13,897 nt of DNA from Pseudomonadota bacterium (GCA_021783385.1 JAJXTX010000032.1:1-13897), one strand, 5' to 3'. Counted from the first letter of the stretch, positions 1-9,056 are shown. The notes: generated from the sequence alone by a model not told the origin. Numbers and translations: made by a program.

Positions 1-86
1 TGCGGTGGCACCGACGGCAGCGGCGCGCGGCAGATCAGGCCATGCTCGGGACCGCCGACGATGATGTATTCGATGACCTGTTCCAT
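1..86 (-). CDS. Partial hypothetical protein, N-terminal part only
   Basis: An open frame on the minus strand runs from an ATG at 86-84 off the left edge of the window, giving about 28 residues that begin MEQVIEYIIVGGPEHGLICR. Another in-frame ATG lies 12 codons upstream at 122-120. I prefer the inner one because GTGAG about 9 bases before it could serve as a weak ribosome binding site, while the outer ATG has nothing purine-rich in front. Third codon positions are mostly G or C, as in the real genes here. The visible part has no signal peptide, membrane segment or motif I recognise, so no function is assigned. It could be a small conserved hypothetical protein or the start of a larger one. 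It is transcribed in the same direction as the gene group that starts at hemH, but is separated from it by about 400 bases. Confidence 0.42.
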   Translation of the reverse strand, partial: MEQVIEYIIVGGPEHGLICRAPLPSVPP

Positions 87-401
87 GACTGTGTGCTCAC
101 GCAGGGGAGTGGGGAAGCTCATGCAGGAGGATGCAGGCAGCGAGCCAGTGGCAGCGGGCGGAATGTCGAGCGAGTCACAGATTCGAGCGATGCATGCGCG
201 AAGGCAGCGATCAGGGTGCGTATCGCACCGTCGCCGACCGGACGTTTTGTGATGGGCATAACACTTTGCGCGTGGCCGGCGGCCGCGGGTGTCGCCGGAT
301 CATCGTGCCGGACCGGCGCGGAGCGCCGCAATCGGCGGTGCCGATCTGCGCAGGTCTGCGCAGGCAGACGGCGCGTGCAGGGAAGTGACGCTGCACGTCA
401 A

Positions 402-423
402 GTGACGCAGTGGTGTGCGTCAC
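402..423. repeat. Perfect 8-bp inverted repeat with TGACG half-sites
   Basis: GTGACGCA at 402-409 is followed, after a 6-base loop, by its exact reverse complement TGCGTCAC at 416-423. Just to the left, TGACG at 386-390 and CGTCA at 396-400 form a second, smaller inverted repeat, so the TGACG half-site occurs four times in alternating orientation within 37 bases. It lies downstream of the DUF1993 stop codon and may be either a transcript-end structure or a binding site for a dimeric regulator. The sequence alone does not decide. Confidence 0.45.
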
Positions 424-440
424 GGCGTGCAGGATGGGTA

Positions 441-467
441 ACGCGGCCGGGCACGTACCGGCCGCGT
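441..467 (-). terminator. Strong hairpin just after the DUF1993 gene, probable transcript end
   Basis: ACGCGGCCGG at 441-450 and CCGGCCGCGT at 458-467 are exact reverse complements around a 7-base loop, giving a 10-base-pair GC-rich stem. It starts 21 bases beyond the minus-strand stop codon at 490-488, where a terminator for the leftward operon is expected. The bases following the stem on the minus strand (TACCCATCCT) are not a U-tract, so it is not a classic intrinsic terminator. It could be an mRNA 3'-end stabiliser or a Rho-assisted stop. Confidence 0.4.
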
Positions 468-487
468 CGCGAGTGGTGCCGTTGCGA

Positions 488-994
488 CTAGTCGCTGCCG
501 ATGAAGTCGCTCTTGCCCAGCTCGGCGCCGGCTTCGCGCAGGATCGTGTAGGTGGTGGTGCAGTGGAAGAACAGGTTCGGCAGCACGAATTGCAGCAGAT
601 AGTTCTGGCCGGTGAAGTTGAGCTCGCCGGTGCGCATCTTCAGCACGATCGCGCGCGCCTCGCTGCCGTCGATCTGCGCGGGCGTGAATGTCTTGACGTA
701 AGCGAGCGCGCGCTCGATGCGCGCCTGCAGCTGGGCCAGCGTGGTCTCGTTGTCCTCGAACGCCTGCGGCTCGACGCCGGCCAGGCGGGCGGCGCCGCGC
801 GTGGCCATGTCCGCGGCGATCTGCACCTGCCTGACCAGCGGCAGCATGTCGGGGATCAGCCGCGTCTGCAGCAGCACCTCGTCGGTGATGCCCTTCGCCG
901 CGGCGTGCGCTTCGCCCTTCTTCAACACATGGGCAAGGTTGGTCAGCGCGCGCACGAAGACGGGGACGGAAGCCTGGTACATGGAAATGGTCAT
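488..994 (-). CDS. DUF1993 family protein
   Basis: This 168-residue soluble protein matches what I remember of the DUF1993 family in length and in its opening, [17 protein letters not shown], followed by the conserved RLIPDMLPLVRQVQIAADMA block around residues 46-65 and the NYLLQFVLPNLFFHCTTTY block near residues 131-149. The family is predicted to be an all-helical bundle resembling DinB proteins. Its biochemical role is unknown and I do not assign one. There is no signal peptide or membrane segment, so it is probably cytoplasmic. The ATG overlaps the stop codon of the upstream MFS exporter gene as ATGA, and GGAG lies 8 bases before it inside the MFS coding sequence, which supports this start and suggests translational coupling. 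It is the last gene of the leftward operon. The stop codon TAG sits inside a perfect 12-base palindrome at 484-495, probably by chance. Confidence 0.88.
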   Translation of the reverse strand: MTISMYQASVPVFVRALTNLAHVLKKGEAHAAAKGITDEVLLQTRLIPDMLPLVRQVQIAADMATRGAARLAGVEPQAFEDNETTLAQLQARIERALAYVKTFTPAQIDGSEARAIVLKMRTGELNFTGQNYLLQFVLPNLFFHCTTTYTILREAGAELGKSDFIGSD

Positions 995-2337
995 CGGGAA
1001 ATCTCCGGTGGATCGTGGGAAAGCGGTTCGCTGGAAAATTCATTGAAGGGCATGGCCGGCGTGATGGCGCCGGTTGCCGGGATCACCACACCGTGGCGCG
1101 GGCGGGTGACGCGGGTCGCCAGCACGGCAGCCGTCAGCAGCAGCAACGCGGCCAGCACGAACGCCGCGCCCGGCAGATGCCTGACCGGCGCGTGGTTGCT
1201 GATGAACAGCGCGAACAGGTTGGCGAACAGCGCCGGGCCGAAGATGCCCGCGAGGCTGGCCAGGCTGGTCAGCGCACCCTGCAGGCGGCCCTGTTCGTGC
1301 GGGTCGACCTGCTGTGTCAGCAGCGACTGCGCCGGCGGCCCGGCGAGGCCGCCCAGGCACAGGAACGGAATGCCCAGCACGAACAGCCACGCCACCGGCG
1401 CCAGCCCGAAGAACGCATAGCCGACGATGCACAGCGTCAACCCGGTCAGGATCAGCCGCCGCTCGCCCAGCCGCGGCATCAGCCGGCGCACCAGCACCGC
1501 CTGCACCAGGCCGCTGCACAGCCCGACCAGCCCCAGCGTATAGCCGACCATCTGCGGCCCCCAGCCGTAGCGGTAATCGGTGTACAGCACGTAGGTGGAA
1601 TTGAGCGAAAACTGCGCCAGATTGATCAGGAAAAACACGGCGGCCAGCCCGAACACCTGCGGGTAGCGGCGCAGCAGCACCACCGCGCCAAACGGGTTGG
1701 CGTGCCGCCAGTCGAAGCGTGCACTGCGCCTTTCCTTCGGCAGCGATTCGGGCAGCACGAAATAGCCATAGGCGAAGTTGATCAGCGACAGGCCCGCCGC
1801 CACCCAGAACGGCAGGCGGATATGCAGATGGCCGAGAAAGCCGCCCAGTGCCGGCCCGACGATGAAGCCGATGCCGAACGCCGCACCCAGCGTGCCGAAC
1901 GCGGCCGCGCGCTTTTCCTTCGGCGTGATGTCGGCAATATAGGCATTGGCGGTGGAGAAGCTTGCCGCGCACACGCCAGACACCGCGCGACCGATGAACA
2001 GCAGCCACAACGCTGGCGCCAGCGCCATCACGATGAAGTCGACGCCGAGGCCGAAGCTGGAGATCAGGATCACCGTGCGCCGACCGAAGCGATCCGACAG
2101 CGCGCCCTGCACCGGCGAGAACACGAACTGCATCAGCATGAACAGCGCGCCGAACATGCCTGACCACACCGCCGCCTGCGGAATGCTGCCGCCGATCAGC
2201 TGCACGATCAGGTGCGGCAGCACCGGAATGATGATGCCGAACGCCAGCATGTCCAGCATCACGGTGACGAAGATGAAGGTAAGCGCGGCGCGGTGGCGCG
2301 GCGCGGCAGGGGGCGACTGATCCATGGGCTTGGGCAT
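991..2337 (-). CDS. MFS exporter, TCR/Tet (TetA-like) family
   Basis: This 448-residue integral membrane protein has the 12-helix pattern of a major facilitator drug:proton antiporter. Visible signatures are the helix-1 motif [13 protein letters not shown] (residues 29-41), motif [11 protein letters not shown] (78-87) in the loop between helices 2 and 3, the helix-4 segment [21 protein letters not shown] (116-136), and the antiporter motif [13 protein letters not shown] (155-166). These are typical of the TetA/TCR group, exporters of tetracycline or other small molecules driven by the proton gradient across the inner membrane. Many chromosomal members confer no tetracycline resistance and their substrate is unknown, so I do not call it tetA. 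Two starts are possible, at 2337 and four codons later at 2325; neither has a clear ribosome binding site, so it may rely on readthrough from the hydrolase 51 bases upstream. The last ~35 residues form a polar cytoplasmic tail. Its stop overlaps the start of the DUF1993 gene. Confidence 0.9.
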   Translation of the reverse strand: MPKPMDQSPPAAPRHRAALTFIFVTVMLDMLAFGIIIPVLPHLIVQLIGGSIPQAAVWSGMFGALFMLMQFVFSPVQGALSDRFGRRTVILISSFGLGVDFIVMALAPALWLLFIGRAVSGVCAASFSTANAYIADITPKEKRAAAFGTLGAAFGIGFIVGPALGGFLGHLHIRLPFWVAAGLSLINFAYGYFVLPESLPKERRSARFDWRHANPFGAVVLLRRYPQVFGLAAVFFLINLAQFSLNSTYVLYTDYRYGWGPQMVGYTLGLVGLCSGLVQAVLVRRLMPRLGERRLILTGLTLCIVGYAFFGLAPVAWLFVLGIPFLCLGGLAGPPAQSLLTQQVDPHEQGRLQGALTSLASLAGIFGPALFANLFALFISNHAPVRHLPGAAFVLAALLLLTAAVLATRVTRPRHGVVIPATGAITPAMPFNEFSSEPLSHDPPEISR

Positions 2338-2388
2338 GCGATGGGAAGTGCACGATAGCGGAACCGCGCGCGGCAGACATCTGTGCCG

Positions 2389-3267
2389 TCAGCCGGCGGC
2401 GGCGACCCAGGCGGCCACCGCGGCCGGCTGCTCCAGCTGCAGGTGATGACCGCCGTCGAGATGGCTGACCGCGATGTCCGCCACGCAGGCGGCGCGCTGG
2501 CGCATCCCTGTGCCGGGCAGATACGGCGTGTCCGGCCGCGCCAGCAGCAGCGAAGTGGGCGCCGCGATCCCGGCGAGCAGGGCGTGGACCTGGCTCTCGG
2601 CCAGCCGCAGCGGGCTCGGCCGGGTCAGTCGCGGGTCGCTGCGCCAGCGCCAGCCGCCCGCGGCTTCCATCAGGCCGCGCTCGACGATCGGCCGTGCCAG
2701 TTCGGCCGGCAGGCCGCTGGCCACGCTGCGCGCACTGATCGCCTGCTCGATGTCGCGGAAAACCCGCAGCGGCCTGGCGCGATCCCCGCGCGGCAGCAGC
2801 GCCTCGCGAAAACGCTGCAGGGTCTGCGTACCGTCGTCGCCGAGCGGTCCCAGACCCTCGATCAGCAGCAGCCGTTCGATCCGCGCAGGGGTGGCGGCGG
2901 CCACCAGCGCGGCCACCCCGGCACCCAGCGAATGGCCGAGCAGCCGGTAGCGCGGCAGGGCCAGCGCCTCGACCGCCGCCAGCACGATGCGCACGTACTC
3001 CACATAGTGGTAGCTGGCGCCCGCGGCCAGGTGCCCGGAGTGGCCGTGGCCGGGGAGCTCCAGCGCGATCACGCGGTAGCGCGCCGCCAGCAGCGGCGCC
3101 AGCCGCGCGAAGCTGCCGGCGTTGTCCAGCCAGCCGTGCAGGGCCAGTAGCGGCGGTGCGGAGTCGTCGCCCCAGACCTGGGCGGCGAGGCTCAGTGCGG
3201 GCAGCGCGATGCGCCGTTCGGCCGGCACGGGCAGCACGATGCCGCTCACGGCAGGGGGTACCTTCAA
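2389..3267 (-). CDS. Alpha/beta hydrolase
   Basis: This 292-residue protein has the alpha/beta hydrolase order of motifs: an oxyanion-hole HG in LLALHGWLDN (residues 40-49), the LPGHGHSG loop (71-78), the nucleophile elbow GHSLG with Ser113, a cap region, a likely catalytic acid Asp246 in ARPDTPYL, and His274 in DGGHHLQLEQP. It resembles serine hydrolase-like/MhpC-type enzymes, which cleave esters or C-C bonds. The substrate cannot be read from the sequence. No signal peptide is seen, so it is probably cytoplasmic. The open frame starts with TTG at 3267, sharing TTGA with the stop of hemH. A GTG six codons later (3249) is a serious alternative start, with AAGG some distance upstream. Either way translation is probably coupled to hemH, and the close arrangement suggests one operon. 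A direct role in haem synthesis is not implied. Confidence 0.85.
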   Translation of the reverse strand: MKVPPAVSGIVLPVPAERRIALPALSLAAQVWGDDSAPPLLALHGWLDNAGSFARLAPLLAARYRVIALELPGHGHSGHLAAGASYHYVEYVRIVLAAVEALALPRYRLLGHSLGAGVAALVAAATPARIERLLLIEGLGPLGDDGTQTLQRFREALLPRGDRARPLRVFRDIEQAISARSVASGLPAELARPIVERGLMEAAGGWRWRSDPRLTRPSPLRLAESQVHALLAGIAAPTSLLLARPDTPYLPGTGMRQRAACVADIAVSHLDGGHHLQLEQPAAVAAWVAAAG

Positions 3268-4397
3268 CCGCTGCGCCCGCCCATCGCCTCGGCGCGTGCC
3301 TTGGCCGCCAGCTGGCGCGCGCGTGCGGCATCGGCGTCGTAGTCGCTGGCAAACTCCGGCCAGCCCTGGGTGTGGCGCAGCACCAGTTCGGTCAGCGCCG
3401 CGACCTGTTCGGGACTGTCGTTGAGCGCGGGGATGTAGCGCAGGTCACGGCCACCGGCGGTGAGGAAAAACTCGCGGTTCTGCATGGCGATCTCCTCCAG
3501 TGTTTCCAGGCAGTCCACCGCGAAGCCGGGCGACACCACGTCCAGCCGCTGCACGCCGGCCTTGGCCAGCTCGCGCACGGTGGCGTCGGTGTAGGGATGC
3601 AGCCAGCGCTCGCGGCCGACGCGCGACTGGAAGCTGAGCAGCACGTTGGCCGGATCGAGCGCCAGCCGTTCGCGCAGCAGGCGCGCGGTGGCGTGGCACT
3701 GACAGAAGTACGGATCGCCCGCGCGCAGGTAGCGCTCCGGAATGCCGTGGAAGGACAGCAGCAGCTTGTCGCCGCGGCCGTGCTCGGTCCACCAGCGTTC
3801 GATGTTTTGCGCCAGCGCCTCGATGTGCGCCGGGTCGTCGTGGTAGTCGTTGATCAGGCGCAGCTCCGGCGGCCAGCGCAGCACTTTCAGCGTATCGGCC
3901 ACGGCGTCGAACACCGAGCCGGTGGAGGTGGCCGAATACTGCGGATACAGCGGCAGCACCAGCAGCCGGCGCACGCCCTCGCGCTGCAGCTGCTCGATCT
4001 GCCGGCGCACCGACGGCTCGCCGTAGCGCATCGCCAGCGCCACCCGGATCGGCCCCGGTCGGCGGCGCGCGAGCTCTGCCTGCAGCGCGCCGGCCAGCGC
4101 CTCGCTGCCGCTGCGCAGCGGTGAGCCCTGCTCGGTCCACACGCGGGCATACGCGTGCGCCGAGCGCTTGGGCCGCACGCGCAGGATCACCCCGTGCAGG
4201 ATCAGCCACCACAGCCAGCGCGGGTATTCGATCACCCGCGGATCGCCGAGGAATTCGGCCAGGTAGGGGCGCACCGCCTTGGCGGTCGGCGCGCTCGGAG
4301 TGCCGAGGTTCACCAACAGCACGCCAGCCTGAACGGGGGCTCGCGCGGGGTCGTGGGAATACCCGGCAAGGCCGGTATAGTGACTGCTGACTGGCAT
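3264..4397 (-). CDS. hemH: Ferrochelatase
   Basis: Ferrochelatase inserts Fe2+ into protoporphyrin IX, the last step of protohaem synthesis. The protein is recognised by VLLVNLGTPSAP near the N-terminus, the EFLGDPRVI segment, LVLPLYPQYSATSTGS in the middle, SFHGIPERY with the conserved metal-site His217, and SPGFAVDCLETLEEI with the conserved Glu298 (numbering from the chosen start). The frame opens 25 codons further upstream, but the extra residues resemble nothing in the family, so I start at the ATG at 4397, giving 377 residues. This start lacks a clear Shine-Dalgarno sequence. The enzyme is expected in the cytoplasm, soluble or at the inner membrane face. It is the first gene of the leftward group and is divergent from the SYLF gene. 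A charged, alanine-rich tail (about 25 residues) follows the catalytic domain. Confidence 0.96.
   Translation of the reverse strand: MPVSSHYTGLAGYSHDPARAPVQAGVLLVNLGTPSAPTAKAVRPYLAEFLGDPRVIEYPRWLWWLILHGVILRVRPKRSAHAYARVWTEQGSPLRSGSEALAGALQAELARRRPGPIRVALAMRYGEPSVRRQIEQLQREGVRRLLVLPLYPQYSATSTGSVFDAVADTLKVLRWPPELRLINDYHDDPAHIEALAQNIERWWTEHGRGDKLLLSFHGIPERYLRAGDPYFCQCHATARLLRERLALDPANVLLSFQSRVGRERWLHPYTDATVRELAKAGVQRLDVVSPGFAVDCLETLEEIAMQNREFFLTAGGRDLRYIPALNDSPEQVAALTELVLRHTQGWPEFASDYDADAARARQLAAKARAEAMGGRSG
4376..4381 (+). promoter_or_regulatory. Candidate -10 box for the SYLF-tat gene group
   Basis: TATAGT at 4376-4381, in the context GGTATAGTGAC, differs from the consensus TATAAT at one base. 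It points toward the SYLF gene, whose start codon is about 110 bases downstream. No good -35 box is visible at the usual distance (GTGGGA lies 17 bases upstream). The site is inside the first codons of hemH on the opposite strand, so the divergent transcription units would overlap. Confidence 0.35.
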
Positions 4398-4492
4398 CGT
4401 GACGTCGCGGCTGAGCGTGAGTCCCGGAGTCTGCCACAAGCCTGCCGCGCCGCGGCGCGTGCCCGCCATCACCCACCCACGTGGAGCTGTCC

Positions 4493-5176
4493 ATGGTCAA
4501 GAGATCCCTGCGTCGCCTGCTGCTGATCGGCCTGCTGCTGCCGGCGATGGCCGTGCATGCGGAGGATCCGCCGCTGGTGCGCGCCACCAATGCCGTGCGT
4601 GTGCTGAAGGAGATCATGCAGGCGCCGGACAAGGCGATTCCGCAGGACCTGCTGCGCGACGCCAAGGCCATCGCGGTGATTCCGGACCGGATCAAGGCCG
4701 GCTTCATCTTCGGCGGCAGCCGCGGCGAGGGCCTGATCTCGGTGAAGAGCGCCGATGGCACCTGGTCCAACCCGAGCTTCATCACCATGACCGGCGGCAG
4801 CGTGGGCTTCCAGGCCGGCGTGTCATCGACCGACGTGGTGCTGGTGTTCCGCACCCAGCGCGGAGTGGATTCGATCGTGCGCGGCAAGTTCACCCTCGGC
4901 GCTGACGCCTCCGCGGCGGCCGGTCCGGTCGGGCGCACCGCCAGTGCTTCCACCGATGCGCAGATGAAGGCCGAGATCTACTCCTACTCGCGCACCCGCG
5001 GGCTGTTCGCCGGCGTCGCGCTGGACGGCTCGGTGCTGCGCATCGACTACGACGCGAATGCGGCCGTGTACGGTGCCGGCGTCACGCCGCGGCGCATCTT
5101 CGAGGGCGGCGTGAGCAATGTGCCGGGGCCGGTGGTGGACTTCCGCGATCGGCTGGAGGAGTACACTTCCCGCTGA
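4493..5176 (+). CDS. Exported SYLF-domain (Ysc84/DUF500) lipid-binding-type protein
   Basis: This 227-residue protein starts with a basic N-region, a hydrophobic core (LLLIGLLLPAMA) and a VHA cleavage site near residue 23, so it should reach the periplasm; there is no lipobox cysteine. The mature part matches the SYLF/Ysc84 domain: LLRDAKAIAVIPDRIKAGFI, FGGSRGEGLISVK, GGSVGFQAGV and the later DVVLVFRTQRG block. The domain binds phosphoinositides in eukaryotes; its bacterial role is unsettled, with suggestions of lipid binding in the envelope. GGAG at 4483-4486, six bases before the ATG, decides the start over an in-frame GTG at 4481. The signal peptide has two adjacent arginines (LRRLLL), a poor match to the Tat consensus because the preceding Ser/Thr and following Phe are missing. 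It lies 49 bases before tatA in the same direction and may be co-transcribed. Confidence 0.9.
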   Translation: MVKRSLRRLLLIGLLLPAMAVHAEDPPLVRATNAVRVLKEIMQAPDKAIPQDLLRDAKAIAVIPDRIKAGFIFGGSRGEGLISVKSADGTWSNPSFITMTGGSVGFQAGVSSTDVVLVFRTQRGVDSIVRGKFTLGADASAAAGPVGRTASASTDAQMKAEIYSYSRTRGLFAGVALDGSVLRIDYDANAAVYGAGVTPRRIFEGGVSNVPGPVVDFRDRLEEYTSR

Positions 5177-5182
5177 TTCCAT

Positions 5183-5210
5183 GGCGCGTGCCAGCAATGG
5201 CTGCCGCGCC
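5183..5210 (+). repeat. Imperfect hairpin between the SYLF gene and tatA
   Basis: GGCGCG at 5183-5188 pairs with CGCGCC at 5205-5210, and inside it CAGC (5192-5195) pairs with GCTG (5200-5203) around an AATG loop. The 28-base hairpin is in the short gap before tatA, ending 5 bases before the tatA ribosome binding site (GAGGTGA, 5216-5222). No U-tract follows, so it is not an obvious terminator. It could separate expression levels of the SYLF gene and tatABC, or protect the downstream mRNA. Confidence 0.35.
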
Positions 5211-5225
5211 GTCACGAGGTGATTT

Positions 5226-5492
5226 ATGGGTTTCGACAGCATCTGGCACTGGCTTCTGCTGCTGGTGATCGTTCTGGTGGTTTTCGGCACCGGCAAGTTG
5301 TCCAAGATGGGGCCGGACCTCGGCAATGCCGTGCGCGGCTTCAAGAAGGCGATGCAGGGCGACGACGACGAAACCAGACAGAAGGAAGAGGAGGCGCGGC
5401 GCAAGGCGGCCGAGCAGCTGCGCGCCGATCCGCCGGCCGATGTCCCCGCCGGCACCACGCAGAGTCAGCGCGACTCCAGCGAATCCAAGTAA
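5226..5492 (+). CDS. tatA: Twin-arginine translocase subunit TatA
   Basis: TatA is the pore-forming or membrane-weakening component of the Tat system, which moves folded proteins with twin-arginine signal peptides across the inner membrane. The 88-residue protein has the family layout: a short N-terminal transmembrane helix (about residues 6-20, with polar His8 where TatA proteins usually carry a polar residue), the Phe20-Gly21 hinge, an amphipathic helix ([21 protein letters not shown] region, with the conserved GFKK at 38-41), and an acidic then lysine/glutamate-rich flexible tail. GAGGTGA at 5216-5222 is a strong ribosome binding site at proper spacing. tatB follows after 24 bases, so the two should be translated from one message. 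Length is typical for TatA. Confidence 0.97.
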   Translation: MGFDSIWHWLLLLVIVLVVFGTGKLSKMGPDLGNAVRGFKKAMQGDDDETRQKEEEARRKAAEQLRADPPADVPAGTTQSQRDSSESK

Positions 5493-5516
5493 GCGCGCGG
5501 TGGGCGGAGCGCGGCG

Positions 5517-5936
5517 ATGATCGAGATCAGCCTCGGCAAGATGGTGCTGCTGGCGCTGATCGCGCTGATCGTGCTTGGCCCGGAAAAACTTCCCGGCGCC
5601 GCACGCACCGCCGGCGCACTGCTGCGGCGGCTGCGCAGCGGCTGGGACAACGTGCGTGCCGAAGTCGAGCGCGAGCTGGAAATCGAGGAGATCAAGCGCG
5701 CGGCGCGCGCGGCCGCCGCGCGTGCGGAAGCGGCGCAGGCCGACTTCAAGAGCGGCCTGCAGCAGGCGCAGCAGCCGTTTGTCGAGGCGGCCGCGATGAT
5801 CAACCCGGCCGCGCCTGTGATGACCCGGCTGGATGCCGGTTCTGCCGAACCGGCCGAGGCGGTGCAGGCCGAGCTCGCGCTGGGCGAGCCGGGTCCGCTG
5901 CCGCCAGCGCAGGAGCCGCCACATGAGCACGCCTGA
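5517..5936 (+). CDS. tatB: Twin-arginine translocase subunit TatB
   Basis: TatB forms, with TatC, the receptor complex that binds Tat signal peptides. The 139-residue protein has one N-terminal membrane helix ending in the family hinge LGPEKLP (residues 20-26), a long charged amphipathic helix rich in Ala, Arg and Glu (about residues 28-90), and a proline-rich tail. Position 8, Glu in Escherichia coli TatB, is Lys here; from memory, many betaproteobacterial TatB proteins also have Lys. GGAG at 5506-5509, seven bases before the ATG, supports the start. Its last 14 bases overlap the start of tatC, and position between tatA and tatC confirms TatB rather than a second TatA. Confidence 0.96.
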   Translation: MIEISLGKMVLLALIALIVLGPEKLPGAARTAGALLRRLRSGWDNVRAEVERELEIEEIKRAARAAAARAEAAQADFKSGLQQAQQPFVEAAAMINPAAPVMTRLDAGSAEPAEAVQAELALGEPGPLPPAQEPPHEHA

Positions 5937-6690
5937 TTCCGGCGCGCCGGAAGGCGAGGGGTTGCAGGGGCTGTTTTCGCATCTGCTGGAACTGCGCACG
6001 CGCCTGCTCCGGGCGGTGGCCACCGTGGTGCTGGTGCTGGTGGCGCTGGTGCCGTTCGCGAACCGGCTTTATTCGGAGCTGGCCGCGCCGCTGGTGGCGC
6101 GGTTGCCGCAGGGCGCGCACCTGATCGCCACCGAGGTGACCAGCCCGTTCCTCACGCCGTTGAAACTGGCCTTCTATACGGCCCTTTTCATCAGCATGCC
6201 GATGATCCTGTACCAGCTGTGGGCATTTGTCAGCCCGGGCCTGTACAAGCACGAGAAGCGGCTGGCCCGGCCGCTGCTGGTGGCGGCGCTGGTGCTGTTC
6301 TACGTTGGCGGCGCGTTTGCCTATTTTGTGGTGCTGCCGGCGGCGTTTCGCTTCCTCACCGCGGTGACGCCGCAGGGGGTGGAGATGATGACCGACATCA
6401 CCCACTACCTCGACTTCGTGATGCTGATGTTCTTCGCGTTCGGGCTGTGCTTCGAGGTGCCGGTGGCGGTGGTGATACTCGCCGCAGTGGGCGTGGTCGA
6501 TCTGGCCCGGCTGCGCAGCGGGCGACGTTACGCGATCGTCGGCGCGTTTGCGGTTGCCGCCTTGATCACGCCGCCGGACATCACCTCGATGCTGATGCTG
6601 GGTGTTCCGATGTGCCTGCTCTACGAACTCGGCATCCTGGCGGTGCGCTGGCTGGTGAAGCCGGGCTCGCTGCGGCCAGACGCGGGCTGA
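5923..6690 (+). CDS. tatC: Twin-arginine translocase subunit TatC
   Basis: TatC is the six-helix core of the Tat translocase and recognises the twin-arginine motif of substrates. The 255-residue protein shows the N-terminal signature FSHLLELRTRLLR (residues 18-30), the first cytoplasmic loop SPGLYKHEKR with the signal-peptide-binding Glu111 (equivalent to Glu103 of E. coli), the helix-4 FEVPVA with Glu178, and the TPPDITSMLMLGVPM segment before the last helices. The frame is open from 5833, but I start at the ATG at 5923 because AGGAG (5911-5915) lies upstream and the family N-terminus begins here. It overlaps tatB by 14 bases. The stop is 35 bases from the end of the convergent priA gene; no clear hairpin terminator is seen in that gap. 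Confidence 0.97.
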   Translation: MSTPDSGAPEGEGLQGLFSHLLELRTRLLRAVATVVLVLVALVPFANRLYSELAAPLVARLPQGAHLIATEVTSPFLTPLKLAFYTALFISMPMILYQLWAFVSPGLYKHEKRLARPLLVAALVLFYVGGAFAYFVVLPAAFRFLTAVTPQGVEMMTDITHYLDFVMLMFFAFGLCFEVPVAVVILAAVGVVDLARLRSGRRYAIVGAFAVAALITPPDITSMLMLGVPMCLLYELGILAVRWLVKPGSLRPDAG

Positions 6691-6725
6691 TCTTCGTCAC
6701 CGCCGGATCACGCACTCTCCGCGGC

Positions 6726-8900
<2,175 letters not shown>

Positions 8901-9056
8901 GGTTACCTCGTGGCCGCCCAGTGTAACCGCGCCGTCCGATGCCCCTTGCGCGCAGGTCTCGCGATTGCGCGCCGGGTCCAGCGAAGCTTGCATGCACTTG
9001 CTGCCCGTCAATCGAGAAGTCGCTGCCAAGTGACTCTGCCAGGGAGGTTTTTCAGC

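Larger units (their letters stand above)
123..487. other. Intergenic segment with many inverted repeats, no convincing gene
   Basis: No frame here combines a plausible start, ribosome binding site and the strong G/C third-position bias of the neighbouring genes. The segment holds several short perfect inverted repeats: 315-327 (GGCGC/GCGCC), 331-345 (ATCGGC/GCCGAT), 386-400 (TGACG/CGTCA), 402-423 and 441-467. The last two are listed separately. A stretch translated on the plus strand at 216-257 reads like the glutamyl-tRNA synthetase signature but is too short to call a gene; see the findings. The promoter of the leftward partial gene presumably lies here, but I cannot point to convincing -35 and -10 boxes. 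Confidence 0.6.

Noticed and set aside
119..331. A 70-codon minus-strand frame whose stop overlaps the outer ATG (122) of the partial left-edge gene as ATGA
   Set aside because: The overlap resembles coupling, but third-position G/C is clearly lower than in real genes here, there is no ribosome binding site, and the protein matches nothing known to me.
484..495. Perfect 12-base palindrome GCGACTAGTCGC across the DUF1993 stop codon
   Set aside because: It has no loop for an RNA hairpin and half of it is constrained by coding; most simply chance.
1040..3352. A 770-codon open frame on the minus strand spanning the MFS and hydrolase genes
   Set aside because: It is a frame-shifted reading of two clearly real genes, very rich in Arg, Ala and Gly as expected from out-of-frame GC-rich DNA.
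6691..6725. Shared terminator between convergent tatC and priA
   Set aside because: The 35-base gap has no stable hairpin and no T-tract in either direction.
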